DNA of 64,000 nucleotides from a bacterium (lineage in GTDB: Bacteria > Zixibacteria > MSB-5A5 > CAIYYT01): assembly GCA_016708315.1 (NCBI GenBank), contig JADJGC010000023.1, positions 186,001 through 250,000 on the forward strand, written 5' to 3'. A program made the position numbers and the translations under genes. The number at the start of each line of letters is the position of its first letter. Positions within the stretch are counted from its first letter, which is position 1. Below, piece after piece: positions 1-9,027 of this stretch. The notes under the pieces are model-generated. The model worked only from the letters and a program-made list of their open reading frames with translations. It searched no databases and was not told the origin of the DNA.

Positions 1-212
1 ATGTCAGTGAATGAGAACATTTCTTTCGAAACAATATCTGTTCCTTCACCGATGCCACGGGCAAATAGCTCGGTCATTTCGAAGATCGGCGGACGGATTT
101 CCTTGTAGTTGAATCGTCGCATGGCGTCGCGCACTATCGACTCGAGGTACACCCATTTCGCCGATTCCTCGGGAAGGATGTCAAATGTGCCTTTAATTCG
201 TTGATATTTCAT
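1..212 (-). CDS. hisS: Histidyl-tRNA synthetase, N-terminal part (gene runs off the window)
   Basis: Reading the minus strand from an ATG at 212-210 gives 70 residues beginning MKYQRIKGTFDILPEE, followed by an IRPPIFEMTELFARGIGEGTD stretch. This is the class II motif 1 region of histidyl-tRNA synthetase, which charges tRNA-His in the cytoplasm. The rest of the gene lies beyond base 1. It sits 94 bp downstream of the VanZ-like gene on the same strand. Family assignment is confident from the KGTxDILP start and the GEGTDIVSKEMF motif; everything after residue 70 is unseen. Confidence 0.9.
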   Translation of the reverse strand, partial: MKYQRIKGTFDILPEESAKWVYLESIVRDAMRRFNYKEIRPPIFEMTELFARGIGEGTDIVSKEMFSFTD

Positions 213-306
213 AGTGCATTCAAGATAGAAATCAGCCAGGTAATGTCAATTCAATCTAACTCTCAATTGACAGGATGCTCCCTTGGTCACTCCAGCATTG
301 CAGGAC

Positions 307-687
307 CTACTTCTGAAACCTGTAGATTAGTATCGATAGTCCAGCTACCATGTAGCCGACTATATCGGCGACCCAGTCTCCAATGGATGAATCCCGGTTT
401 GGAACGAAATACTGTACTGTCTCGTCGAGCCCTGCGTAAACCAATCCGAACAAGAAGAGGAGCAGATAATAGACTCCCTTTCGATTCGATAAATGTGTCT
501 CCGGAAATGCCCGAAACATCAGTAATCCGAAGACAAAATACTCCAATCCATGATAGAACTTGTCAATATTTCGAATGTCAAACGAGGGAGCATGCGCGTT
601 AGGCAACGAAGACAGAAGCAGGATCATACCGGCGAAGAGAATCGGCGGCAATTTATAGAATAGCAAATTTCTACTTGTTCGGGTCAT
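307..687 (-). CDS. VanZ-like family membrane protein
   Basis: With the ATG at 687 the product is 126 residues with about four hydrophobic segments. It carries the VanZ-type signatures KFYHGLEYFVFG and DETVQYFVPNRDSSIGDW. The open frame extends upstream to 783, but the extra residues are not membrane-like and run towards the divergent gmd promoter area, so I prefer 687; an ATG about 16 codons upstream is also possible. VanZ-like proteins are small inner-membrane proteins; most have no proven role outside teicoplanin resistance. It precedes hisS on the same strand, perhaps co-transcribed. Confidence 0.75.
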   Translation of the reverse strand: MTRTSRNLLFYKLPPILFAGMILLLSSLPNAHAPSFDIRNIDKFYHGLEYFVFGLLMFRAFPETHLSNRKGVYYLLLFLFGLVYAGLDETVQYFVPNRDSSIGDWVADIVGYMVAGLSILIYRFQK

Positions 688-819
688 AGGGGTGTATATA
701 TAGTCATAGAATGGGGCGGCGACAAGCCGCATTCTTGCGGATCCAGTGACTTCTGCCTCAAGGCTTGACTTCAGACCCGCCAATCATATATTCCAGCCAA
801 CCCTAATGCGGAGATGATG

Positions 820-1788
820 ATGCGCGCATTAATAACCGGTATTACCGGTCAAGACGGATCGTACCTCGCCGAATTGCTCTTGGAAAAGGGCTACGAAGTT
901 TATGGCATGGTACGGCGTTCGTCCACCGAAAATTTTGAGCGAATAAATCATATCAAAGAAAAACTGCACCTGATTCAGGCGGATCTCTACGATCAAGGTT
1001 CACTTCTGGACATGATTGAAGACGTCCGACCGAACGAGGTCTATAACTTGGCCGCCCAGTCATTTGTGCCTACCTCGTGGACACAACCGGTATTGACCGG
1101 CGAGTTCGACGCTATTGGCGTTACAAAACTGCTCGAAGCCATTCGCAAGGTCGACACGAAGATCAGATTCTATCAGGCGTCATCTTCAGAGATGTTTGGC
1201 AAAGTCCAGCAAGTGCCGCAGACCGAAAGTACACCGTTTTACCCGCGATCTCCTTACGGCGTCGCCAAGGTGTACGGGCACTTCATTACGGTAAACTATC
1301 GCGAGTCTTACAATATTCATGCGTCTTCAGGCATTTTGTTCAACCACGAATCACCGCGTCGCGGGCTGGAATTTGTTACGCGCAAAATATCCGACGGCGC
1401 TGTGCGAATTAAGCTTGGATTGGCGGACGCGCTCTATCTCGGCAATCTTGATGCCAAACGAGATTGGGGATTCGCCGGGGACTATGTTGTTGCCATGTGG
1501 CTTATGCTTCAGCAAGAGAAGCCGGAGAACTTCGTGATTTCTTCCAATGAGAATCACACGGTTCGCGATTTCGCTGAAATCGCCTTCTCGCGTCTCGATC
1601 TCGACTATAAACAATATGTCAAAATAGACCAGCGCTTCGTGCGTCCGGCGGAAGTTGACATTCTCCTTGGCGATTCGACTCAGGCTCGGAAAAAGTTGGG
1701 ATGGGTACCGAAGGTCTCATTCCGCCAATTGGTCGAAATGATGGTAGACTCAGACTTGGCGACATTAAAGAAAAAACATAATCTATGA
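820..1788 (+). CDS. gmd: GDP-mannose 4,6-dehydratase
   Basis: Converts GDP-D-mannose to GDP-4-keto-6-deoxy-D-mannose, the branch point to GDP-rhamnose, GDP-fucose and related sugars for surface glycans. The N-terminus has the NAD(P)-binding GITGQDG motif; the catalytic region has SSSEMFG and the YxxxK motif (YGVAKVYG), followed by the family-typical NHESPRRGLEFVTRKI. Three ATGs lie in tandem at 814, 817 and 820. GCGGAG at 808-813 is best spaced for the one at 820, giving 322 residues. The stop overlaps the next gene by 4 bp (ATGA), so the two are translationally coupled. Confidence 0.93.
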   Translation: MRALITGITGQDGSYLAELLLEKGYEVYGMVRRSSTENFERINHIKEKLHLIQADLYDQGSLLDMIEDVRPNEVYNLAAQSFVPTSWTQPVLTGEFDAIGVTKLLEAIRKVDTKIRFYQASSSEMFGKVQQVPQTESTPFYPRSPYGVAKVYGHFITVNYRESYNIHASSGILFNHESPRRGLEFVTRKISDGAVRIKLGLADALYLGNLDAKRDWGFAGDYVVAMWLMLQQEKPENFVISSNENHTVRDFAEIAFSRLDLDYKQYVKIDQRFVRPAEVDILLGDSTQARKKLGWVPKVSFRQLVEMMVDSDLATLKKKHNL

Positions 1789-2732
1789 GAGCATTCATTA
1801 CCGGCATCACGGGTTTTGCCGGTTCGCACTTAGCCGAAAACTTGCTCAATCACAATTACGAGGTTTTCGGTACGTCGTTAATGGGTGAACGCCGGGACTA
1901 TGTCGCCGGAATCAAAAACGCCATTTCCATCGCCACCGCTGACATCAATGATGCTCGCGCCCTCAAGAAAGCAGTAACATCCGCGAAGCCGCAAGTGGTG
2001 TTTCATCTTGCAGCACTTGCCGCGGTGGGACGATCATTTACGGTTCCTGTCGATACCATGACGATCAATCTAATGGGCACTCAAAACCTATACGAAATAT
2101 TGAGAGATTCAAAGTCGGTACAGAAAATCGTCTTCGTCTCCTCAGCCGATATTTTCGGTCCCCTGCCGCCGGCCAAAATGCCGATCAAACCAGACTATCC
2201 GCTGCACCCGGTATCGCCATACGGCGCCTCTAAGGCGGCTGCTGACATCCTTTCGTACCAATATTTTCGGGCTTACGGGCTCCCAATTGTTCGAATCCGC
2301 GCGTTTAACCACACCGGACCGAGGCAAGGGACTGGCTATGTTATTCCGGATTTCTGCTCACAGATCACTCGAATTGAGAGTTCGGGGAGGCGCGGCACTA
2401 TAAAGGTTGGAGATACATCAGCAAGACGCGATATTAGCGATGTACGCGATATCGTCAACGGCTATCGCCAAGCGGCGGCAAAAGGTAAGCCCGGCGAGGC
2501 TTACATCTTGGCAAGCGGAAAGGCTGACAGTATTCGCCACTATTTGAAGCTATTGACTAATATGTCAACTGCCGAAATAGATATCAAGATAGCAAAGGAA
2601 CTGCTTCGCCCTGTTGAAGTGCCGCTACTCGTCGGCAGCATCGCGAAGTCAAAGAAGGAATTAGGTTACAATCCCAAGTATAAGATCGAGCAAACCTTGC
2701 TCGACACGTTGGATTTCTGGAGGAAGAATTGA
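1785..2732 (+). CDS. rmd: GDP-4-keto-6-deoxy-D-mannose reductase (RMD type)
   Basis: Extended short-chain dehydrogenase of 315 residues that should reduce the Gmd product to GDP-D-rhamnose. It has a GITGFAGSHL Rossmann motif, an SSADIFG catalytic Ser region and YGASK (YxxxK). AFNHTGPRQGTGYVIPDF and the C-terminal LRPVEVPLLVGS are typical of GDP-6-deoxymannose reductases rather than GDP-fucose synthases. It starts inside the gmd stop and its own stop overlaps the next gene by 4 bp. Choice of RMD over another NAD-dependent epimerase/reductase rests on these motifs and on the gmd partner. Confidence 0.82.
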   Translation: MRAFITGITGFAGSHLAENLLNHNYEVFGTSLMGERRDYVAGIKNAISIATADINDARALKKAVTSAKPQVVFHLAALAAVGRSFTVPVDTMTINLMGTQNLYEILRDSKSVQKIVFVSSADIFGPLPPAKMPIKPDYPLHPVSPYGASKAAADILSYQYFRAYGLPIVRIRAFNHTGPRQGTGYVIPDFCSQITRIESSGRRGTIKVGDTSARRDISDVRDIVNGYRQAAAKGKPGEAYILASGKADSIRHYLKLLTNMSTAEIDIKIAKELLRPVEVPLLVGSIAKSKKELGYNPKYKIEQTLLDTLDFWRKN

Positions 2733-4045
2733 AGAATCAATTGGCGCAAAAACTGAAGGACCGTACCGCCGTTATCGGCATCATTGGTCTGGGATATGTT
2801 GGTCTGCCACTGGCTATCGAGTATGTGCATGCCGGATATCGCGTCGTCGGCTTTGAAATTTCCGATCGCAAAATCAAGCTGATTAACTCTGGCGGCTCCG
2901 ACATTGGCGATGTACCTGCCAAGGAAGTCAAGAAGGCGGTTACGGCTAAAAAGCTCCGGGCTACTCGTGATTTCTCACAAATGAAAGATTGCGATGTCTG
3001 CGCCATCTGCGTGCCGACGCCGCTTTCGAAAACCAAGGACCCGGATGTCTCCTACATCTTAACTGCTGTAATGGAATTGAAGAAGTCTCTCCGCAAGGAA
3101 ATGCTCGTCATTCTTGAATCCACTACCTACCCGGGAACTACTGAAGAGTTGATCCTTCCCGAGTTGGAAGAAACCGGACTGAAATGCGGCAAGGATTTCT
3201 ACCTTGCTTTCAGCCCCGAACGTGTAGACCCGGGCAATGCAATCTATCAGACCAAGAATACGCCGCGTGTTGTCGGTGGACACACTCCGCGTTGTCAGCA
3301 AATGGCTAAGATCTTCTATGAAGCCGCCATCAACCATGTGCACATGGTTAGCTCGACTCAGGCAGCCGAAATGGTGAAATTGCTCGAAAATACCTTCCGG
3401 TCGGTTAATATCGGCCTTGTTAATGAAGTCGCCCTAATGTGCGACCGGCTCAAGTTGAATGTCTGGGAGATCATTGATGCTGCTTCATCGAAGCCCTTTG
3501 GTTTCATGCCCTTCTTCCCGGGACCGGGACTCGGCGGCCATTGCATTCCGATTGATCCGCATTACTTGTCGTGGAAGCTCAAGAGCTTGAACTATTACTC
3601 ACGCTTCATTGAACTTGCCGGCGATGTCAATTCTCACATGCCGGAATACGTGTTGGACCGTATCGCTCGCAATCTCAACCAACGTAAGAAATCAATCAAC
3701 GGTTCGAAAGTTGTGGTGCTTGGCGTTGCCTATAAACGCGACATCGCTGACGTTCGCGAATCGCCTGCACTTGACTGTATTAATCTGCTGCAGCGCGCAG
3801 GCGCAAAGGTTTACTACAATGACCCATTTGTGCCGGAGATTCGTTTCGACGAACACCATAAGATCGACATGAAGTCAACGAAGTTAACGGCTCCGCTAAT
3901 CAAGTCTGCAGACCTCATCGTAGTAGTCACAGACCATTCCAGCTATGACTACCAATGGATCGTTGACAACGCCGCGGCTGTATTCGACACGCGCAACGCC
4001 ACCAAGAAGGTAAAACGCAATCGCAAGAAGATCGAACGACTGTAG
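2729..4045 (+). CDS. Nucleotide-sugar dehydrogenase, UDP-N-acetylglucosamine 6-dehydrogenase type (WbpA-like)
   Basis: NAD-dependent four-electron oxidation of the C6 hydroxyl of a UDP-hexosamine to the uronic acid, for capsule, O-antigen or exopolysaccharide. The 438-residue protein has the N-terminal GLGYVGLPLA dinucleotide motif, an ESTTYPGTTEE segment, and the catalytic-Cys motif GPGLGGHCIPIDPHYLSWK, whose wording fits the UDP-GlcNAc/UDP-ManNAc branch better than UDP-glucose dehydrogenase. The start is TTG at 2729, inside the rmd stop (TTGA overlap), with AGGAAG just upstream. Substrate is inferred; family is certain. Confidence 0.85.
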   Translation: MKNQLAQKLKDRTAVIGIIGLGYVGLPLAIEYVHAGYRVVGFEISDRKIKLINSGGSDIGDVPAKEVKKAVTAKKLRATRDFSQMKDCDVCAICVPTPLSKTKDPDVSYILTAVMELKKSLRKEMLVILESTTYPGTTEELILPELEETGLKCGKDFYLAFSPERVDPGNAIYQTKNTPRVVGGHTPRCQQMAKIFYEAAINHVHMVSSTQAAEMVKLLENTFRSVNIGLVNEVALMCDRLKLNVWEIIDAASSKPFGFMPFFPGPGLGGHCIPIDPHYLSWKLKSLNYYSRFIELAGDVNSHMPEYVLDRIARNLNQRKKSINGSKVVVLGVAYKRDIADVRESPALDCINLLQRAGAKVYYNDPFVPEIRFDEHHKIDMKSTKLTAPLIKSADLIVVVTDHSSYDYQWIVDNAAAVFDTRNATKKVKRNRKKIERL

Positions 4046-4075
4046 TCCTCGGACTTGGTCGCTAATGTAAGGTCG

Positions 4076-4107
4076 AAAGCCCTGAGTAAATCGCTCAGGG
4101 CTTTTTT
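4076..4107 (+). terminator. Rho-independent terminator after the nucleotide-sugar operon
   Basis: A 9-bp perfect GC-rich stem (AGCCCTGAG at 4078-4086 pairing with CTCAGGGCT at 4094-4102) with a 7-base loop, followed by a T run to 4107. It lies 30 bp after the dehydrogenase stop. Confidence 0.92.
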
Positions 4108-4158
4108 CATTCAGACCATCAACATGGACAACCAACTCGGTAAAATTCCCGAAACTTC

Positions 4159-4173
4159 TGGCACGATAATTAC
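4159..4173 (+). promoter_or_regulatory. Possible sigma-54-like promoter element (weak)
   Basis: TGGCACG at 4159-4165 matches the -24 box perfectly. Four bases later TTAC (4170-4173) stands where TTGC is expected, so the nearly invariant -12 GC is missing. It lies 16 bp before the ATG of the DUF5916 barrel. One box match alone is weak evidence. Confidence 0.2.
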
Positions 4174-4188
4174 GTAACCCCTTTCATT

Positions 4189-6438
4189 ATGAGAATTTCG
4201 GCTCCAAAATGGCTATATGCCATTGTACTTTTGCTGATTGGCAGCTCAACTTACGCCCAGAGCGATTTTGTGCCGAACAGCAGGCCGGTTCTGAATGTCC
4301 AACGAAGCTCAGGCGAAATCACTATTGACGGCGAACTTGGCGATGCCGGATGGAGCAACGCCGTCAAAGCAGAAAATTTCGCAGAGAACACCCCGCGCGA
4401 ACGAGTAAAACCGTCAGTTGAGACCGAGGTACTCGTTACTTATGACGATGACAACTTCTATTTGGCGTTCATCTGCTACGATGATCCGAGTACAGTACGC
4501 GCATCGATGCGGGACCGCGATGAGATTTTTAGCGATGACTATGTTGGTATCCTCCTCGACACTTATGGCGATGCCGCCTGGGCTTATGAGATATTTGTCA
4601 ATCCACTTGGACTCCAAGGCGATTTGCGTTGGATACCTAATAGCGATGAGGATATGCGATTTGATATCGTCTTCCACTCGCGTGGAAAAATCACCGAGCA
4701 AGGATGGCAAGTTGAAGTCGCCATACCTTTCAGCAGTCTGCGTTTCCCGGTAAAATCTGTTCAAGAGTGGCGAGCTACCTTCTGGCGAAATCGGCCGCGA
4801 TCTGATCGGGAACGCTCGACTTGGGCAGCGATTAATCGTGACGAACCTTGCTTTCCATGCCAATTCGGCACTCTCATCGGATTCGAAAATGCCAAACCGG
4901 GTAGTCGACTTGAAGTCTTGCCATCGGTTATCGGATTTCAATCAGCTTCGCTGCGCAATCCCAACAACCCGCGCTCGGCGCTCGAAAACAGTGACCCCGA
5001 AGCCGAAGTGTCACTCAATCTACGCTATTTGCTCAGCTCGGACCTGACGGCGGATGTCACCTACAATCCCGATTTCAGCCAAGTAGAGTCCGATGCCGCA
5101 CAGGTGGATGTGAACAACAATTTCGCCCTATTCTACCCGGAGAAGCGACCCTTCTTTCAGGAAGGATCGGACCTCTTCAACTCGTATTCGAATGTCGTCT
5201 ATACCCGTTCGATAAACGATCCGCTCTTTGCAGGAAAACTCACTGGCCGCCTCGCCAGTAGAACGGCCTTAGGCTACATCGTTGCACGCGATGAACATTC
5301 GCCTCAATTGCTGCCATTTGAAGAGCACACTGCTCTCGCCGAAGTCGGCAGAAGCGTCAGCAATATCGTTCGACTTAAACAAAGCGTAGGCGAAGATTCC
5401 TACATCGGTGCAATCGCTACCGATCGCAGAATTGATGATGGCGGTTCGGGTTCGGTTTTTGGCGGAGACTTCAATCTTCGACTTAACAAGAACTACCGCA
5501 TAGGCGCACAGTTATTGGCAAGCCATACCGAAGAGCCAAACGACATTTCGCTGTTCGGAGATGGATCGTTGTTTGACAGAGGACGACATACCGCCGCCTT
5601 CGATGGCGAGAAATACTGGGGAAACACTGCCTATGCTGGATTGACTCGAGAAGCACGACTATGGAATTTTGAACTTGAGTATCGTCAGGTCAGTCCGACG
5701 TTCCGCGCCGACAACGGCTTCATCTTCTGGAATAATCAGCGCGAAGGCAGCTTCTGGACTGGTTTGTTTTTCCGACCGAAATCTAAGACCTTCATCGAGG
5801 TTACTCCGACTATCTCTGTCGGACGCATCTGGAATTATTCAGGTCCACGCAAAGACGAGTGGGTATCGCCGGAACTGAGTCTGCTACTGCCTGCCCAAAC
5901 CTCAGTCCAACTCGGCTGGCTATACAGCCGGGAGACGTTCCAAGGTCATTTCTTCCCGGGAATTAGGCACTACCGCATGTATGTTGAGAGTCGCTTCTCT
6001 GAGCCGCTGAGTCTTGGCGGACAGATTATGCGAATTAAGTACATTGCCCGTCGGTTGGAGACACCGGTACTGGGCCACGGCTGGGAACTCAATGCATTTT
6101 GTACATTGAAGTTGTTTCAACGCCTCATCGTGAGGCCAGAGTATAATTATGAAGAACTGAAGAACCCGGCAACCGATGAGAAGATCTATGCCGGGTACAT
6201 TCTACGAACTCAGCTCAATTACCAGTTTACGCGTGAGTGGTTCTTGCGATTGATTGTCCAGTACGACAACTTCGACAGGGTCATGGGAATCGAGCCGCTC
6301 TTGAGCTACAAATTGAATCCGTTTACAATCTTCTATCTTGGTTCAACGCATTCCTATCAGAATCTGCGCGAGACGCGCGACATGATTCAAAACAGCCGCC
6401 AGTTCTTTTTCAAATTCCAGTATTTACTACGTGCGTAA
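4189..6438 (+). CDS. CBM9-like / DUF5916 outer-membrane barrel protein
   Basis: 749 residues with a signal peptide ending near AQS (residue 24). Next comes a CBM9-like beta-sandwich region (ITIDGELGDAGWSNA; VLVTYDDDNFYLAFICYDD; GWQVEVAIPFSSLRF; about residues 30-225), and then a long beta-strand-rich part typical of a C-terminal barrel. The line LTADVTYNPDFSQVESD followed by PEKRPFFQEGSDLF is the DUF5916 hallmark. Proteins of this family are predicted outer-membrane proteins of unknown substrate, often linked to polysaccharide or peptide handling. The protein at 15174-17840 is a paralogue. It stands alone between a terminator and a convergent response-regulator gene. Confidence 0.82.
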   Translation: MRISAPKWLYAIVLLLIGSSTYAQSDFVPNSRPVLNVQRSSGEITIDGELGDAGWSNAVKAENFAENTPRERVKPSVETEVLVTYDDDNFYLAFICYDDPSTVRASMRDRDEIFSDDYVGILLDTYGDAAWAYEIFVNPLGLQGDLRWIPNSDEDMRFDIVFHSRGKITEQGWQVEVAIPFSSLRFPVKSVQEWRATFWRNRPRSDRERSTWAAINRDEPCFPCQFGTLIGFENAKPGSRLEVLPSVIGFQSASLRNPNNPRSALENSDPEAEVSLNLRYLLSSDLTADVTYNPDFSQVESDAAQVDVNNNFALFYPEKRPFFQEGSDLFNSYSNVVYTRSINDPLFAGKLTGRLASRTALGYIVARDEHSPQLLPFEEHTALAEVGRSVSNIVRLKQSVGEDSYIGAIATDRRIDDGGSGSVFGGDFNLRLNKNYRIGAQLLASHTEEPNDISLFGDGSLFDRGRHTAAFDGEKYWGNTAYAGLTREARLWNFELEYRQVSPTFRADNGFIFWNNQREGSFWTGLFFRPKSKTFIEVTPTISVGRIWNYSGPRKDEWVSPELSLLLPAQTSVQLGWLYSRETFQGHFFPGIRHYRMYVESRFSEPLSLGGQIMRIKYIARRLETPVLGHGWELNAFCTLKLFQRLIVRPEYNYEELKNPATDEKIYAGYILRTQLNYQFTREWFLRLIVQYDNFDRVMGIEPLLSYKLNPFTIFYLGSTHSYQNLRETRDMIQNSRQFFFKFQYLLRA

Positions 6439-6463
6439 GACCGCTATTGGTTCGCTCTTCGGT

Positions 6464-7156
6464 TCAATTCACGATCAGTCGAAAACCCTTGCCGTGAATC
6501 CCCATGATTTCGATGCTTTCATCTTCACGCAGGTACTTCCGCAACTTGGAAACAAATACATCCATACTGCGCCCGGAAAAATAACTTTCGTCGCCCCAAA
6601 TCTCTCGTAAGGCGACCTCCCTTTCCAGAGTCTGATTCTTGTGGATGCACAACAATCTCAATAAGTCTGCCTCTTTGGGCGTAAGCTTGAATTGAACCCC
6701 GTCCTTGGAAAGAATCTGACGATTATGATCAAATGTGAATTTGCCGATTTCAAACATTTCTGGGATTTCTGCAGCCTTGTTTGTGGCTTTGGATCGCCGC
6801 AACACCGCCGTAATTCTCAGCATTAGTTCTTCCATGCTGAAAGGCTTCGTCAGGTAATCATCACAGCCAATCTTGAATCCTTCGATCTTGTCTTCCTTGA
6901 GAGATTTCGCCGTTAGGAATATCAATGGAATGTTCTCATCGCGTTCGCGCACTCGGCGGGCAAACGCAAACCCGTCGAGCTTCGGCATCATGACATCAAC
7001 CAAACAGAGTTCAAACTGTCCGCTGCGATAGGCGTCTAGACCTTCCTCACCGTTGACGCAAAGGACCACGTCAAAACCCTGCATTTGCAGATGCTCCTGC
7101 AAAATGAACCCAAGATTCGGATCATCCTCTAACAATAACACTCGTTGCTTTGTCAC
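6464..7156 (-). CDS. OmpR/PhoB-family response regulator
   Basis: 230-residue DNA-binding regulator. The receiver domain (about 1-120) has the acidic pair ED/D near residues 10-12, phospho-acceptor Asp54 in LCLVDVMMP, Thr in FLTAKS and Lys in DYLTKPF. The C-terminal winged helix (about 135-230) has FKLTPKEADLLRLL and GRSMDVFVSKLRKYL. Its start overlaps the kinase stop by 4 bp, so the pair is coupled. The direct repeats at 8914-8950 upstream of the kinase gene are a candidate binding site for this regulator. Confidence 0.93.
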   Translation of the reverse strand: MTKQRVLLLEDDPNLGFILQEHLQMQGFDVVLCVNGEEGLDAYRSGQFELCLVDVMMPKLDGFAFARRVRERDENIPLIFLTAKSLKEDKIEGFKIGCDDYLTKPFSMEELMLRITAVLRRSKATNKAAEIPEMFEIGKFTFDHNRQILSKDGVQFKLTPKEADLLRLLCIHKNQTLEREVALREIWGDESYFSGRSMDVFVSKLRKYLREDESIEIMGIHGKGFRLIVN

Positions 7157-8874
7157 GATACTTGCTCGCTTGCCTCACAGGTTGGGAATCGAAGTTCGAT
7201 CTTCGTCCCGGCGCCTGGACTGCTCTCAAGGCGTATTGTCCCGTGTTGCGCCCCTACCATCATTTTAACGTAACTCAATCCTAATCCGAAGCCCTTAACA
7301 TTGTGCACGTTCCCTGAGTGGACACGATAGTATTTCTCAAAGATCAACTCTTGATCCGCCTCTGATATGCCCATACCCTTGTCTGAGATAGTTATCACAA
7401 GCTCTGAAGTTTCGTTTGTAGTCGTTACTTCAATATCCGGGGCATCCGGAGAGTACTTGATGGCGTTGTCGAGAAGGTTATTGATGATATTCGTGAGATG
7501 CAGATTGTCACCTGAGATCATTGCGTTGGACGCATTCAAATTGCCAACCAATTTGCCTTTGCGATTCTCAATCTGAAGACTTATCCCGTCAATTGCTTTC
7601 CGAATGATTTGATGTAAGTCAACCTCGGACAGCTTAAGCTCGTAGTCGCCTTCTTCGATCACTGCCATTTGCAGAATCTTTTCTACCTGATTGCGCATAC
7701 GCTGGTTTTCATCCAGAATCATTCGACCGTACTTGCCAATACGTTCCGGCTGTTGAATGACATCGGGTCGCATTATCGCTTCGCAAGCCAGCGCAACGGT
7801 TGAAATTGGCGTCTTGAATTCGTGTGTCATATTGTTGATGAAATCGACAATCCGTACCGCGAAACGTTTCTGCGATAACATCACACGAACAGTGTATGTG
7901 AACACTGCGACAATGACGGCGATGAAGAGCAAGTTGGTCAGCACCAGCATACTCATCTGTTTCCACAGGTAGACGCTGCGCTCCGGAAAGAATACCGCCA
8001 GTTCGCTGCGTGCCGACAACCTGTCGCTGGGAAACAGGCGGGTACGGAAATCCGTCCGCATCAATCTGTCTCGTGAAAATGACGCTGAAGAAACACGCAT
8101 CGAATCGTTGTTCCCGGCAAATACTGCATACTCATATTCGAGGTGAATTCCTGTCTCATCCAATGCAGACCGGAGCAGAGAGTCCAGCTCTTCCCTCGTG
8201 ATACGCTGCTCTATTGGTTCCAGCTCTGCAACGGTCATGTCTGTTACGATTCGCTTAAGATAGTCTTCTTTGCGCGTTGACCCGATCATTGGACCCAGCG
8301 GCATCAGTTGCGAGCCATCTTGTGTCTGGAAGATCGCCGAGGTAGAGTCAGTGCGAAACATGTACATCATGCTGCTGCCCGGCTCTCGTATACCGCTTAC
8401 ATCAATTTTGTATTTTCCGGCGGCGCGAAACGTATCCACAACTACTAAATCGGTACCTTGAGATTGATCATATATCTTGATCATGACATGCTGCGGTGAG
8501 GACACTTCGTATTGAAGCACGCCATCGGTAATCGTCAACGGGCAGTTCTCCAGAGCCGCATCAAGTATGTCGTTAGTCTCAAGGAACAGACCCTTGACGT
8601 GAACTGAATCGTTGCCCACAACCGTTGATCGCGCCACATTAAACTGCCACGTCCCACGCTGGGGAGGAGTCGTTCCGAGCGCAATTGTGAAAGTCTCGCT
8701 GTTTTCCAGCTGCTGCGAAACTGTGTTTAGCGCCATTAGGACATTGCGCCGGAAAACCTGCTCCTTTTGTTCAAGCGCCAATTGAAGCAGGTATACTTGC
8801 AAAGCAACCAACCCACCGAGCGAGATTACCATTAGCGCAATCACTATGCTTACTGAACGACGCGATAAATTCAT
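7153..8874 (-). CDS. Membrane sensor histidine kinase
   Basis: 573 residues from the ATG at 8874. TM1 is at about residues 8-30, a roughly 270-residue periplasmic sensor domain of no recognised type follows, and TM2 is near 310-330. The HisKA dimerisation domain has phospho-acceptor His351 (NNMTHEFKTP). The HATPase domain shows NNLLDNAIKYS, DKGMGISEADQ and GFGLGLSYVKMM. The frame is open to 8970, but the extra residues are not signal-like and would overlie the phased repeats at 8914-8950, so 8874 is the better start. The gene overlaps the response regulator by 4 bp. Confidence 0.92.
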   Translation of the reverse strand: MNLSRRSVSIVIALMVISLGGLVALQVYLLQLALEQKEQVFRRNVLMALNTVSQQLENSETFTIALGTTPPQRGTWQFNVARSTVVGNDSVHVKGLFLETNDILDAALENCPLTITDGVLQYEVSSPQHVMIKIYDQSQGTDLVVVDTFRAAGKYKIDVSGIREPGSSMMYMFRTDSTSAIFQTQDGSQLMPLGPMIGSTRKEDYLKRIVTDMTVAELEPIEQRITREELDSLLRSALDETGIHLEYEYAVFAGNNDSMRVSSASFSRDRLMRTDFRTRLFPSDRLSARSELAVFFPERSVYLWKQMSMLVLTNLLFIAVIVAVFTYTVRVMLSQKRFAVRIVDFINNMTHEFKTPISTVALACEAIMRPDVIQQPERIGKYGRMILDENQRMRNQVEKILQMAVIEEGDYELKLSEVDLHQIIRKAIDGISLQIENRKGKLVGNLNASNAMISGDNLHLTNIINNLLDNAIKYSPDAPDIEVTTTNETSELVITISDKGMGISEADQELIFEKYYRVHSGNVHNVKGFGLGLSYVKMMVGAQHGTIRLESSPGAGTKIELRFPTCEASEQVS

Positions 8875-8913
8875 TGCTACAATATACGTATCTGAATGCT
8901 CGACACCATAGTC

Positions 8914-8950
8914 CTTAACATATCTTAACAGCTCATAACAAGCCTTAACT
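8914..8950. promoter_or_regulatory. Four direct repeats with 10-bp period (candidate response-regulator operator)
   Basis: On the plus strand CTTAACA (8914-8920), CTTAACA (8924-8930), CATAACA (8934-8940) and CTTAACT (8944-8950) are spaced exactly 10 bp apart, so all face one side of the helix. The array lies between the kinase start (8874, minus) and the PDZ gene (9028, plus). OmpR-family regulators commonly bind tandem repeats with 10-11 bp spacing, so autoregulation and control of the divergent PDZ/ABC operon is a natural inference. Repeats are seen directly; the binding protein is inferred. Confidence 0.65.
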
Positions 8951-9027
8951 ATGCCATTGGCAACCTGCAAGTTATCGTTGCCGTACGATGACTAACGACA
9001 TTAAACAATCTTGAGAAGAGGTCTGTT

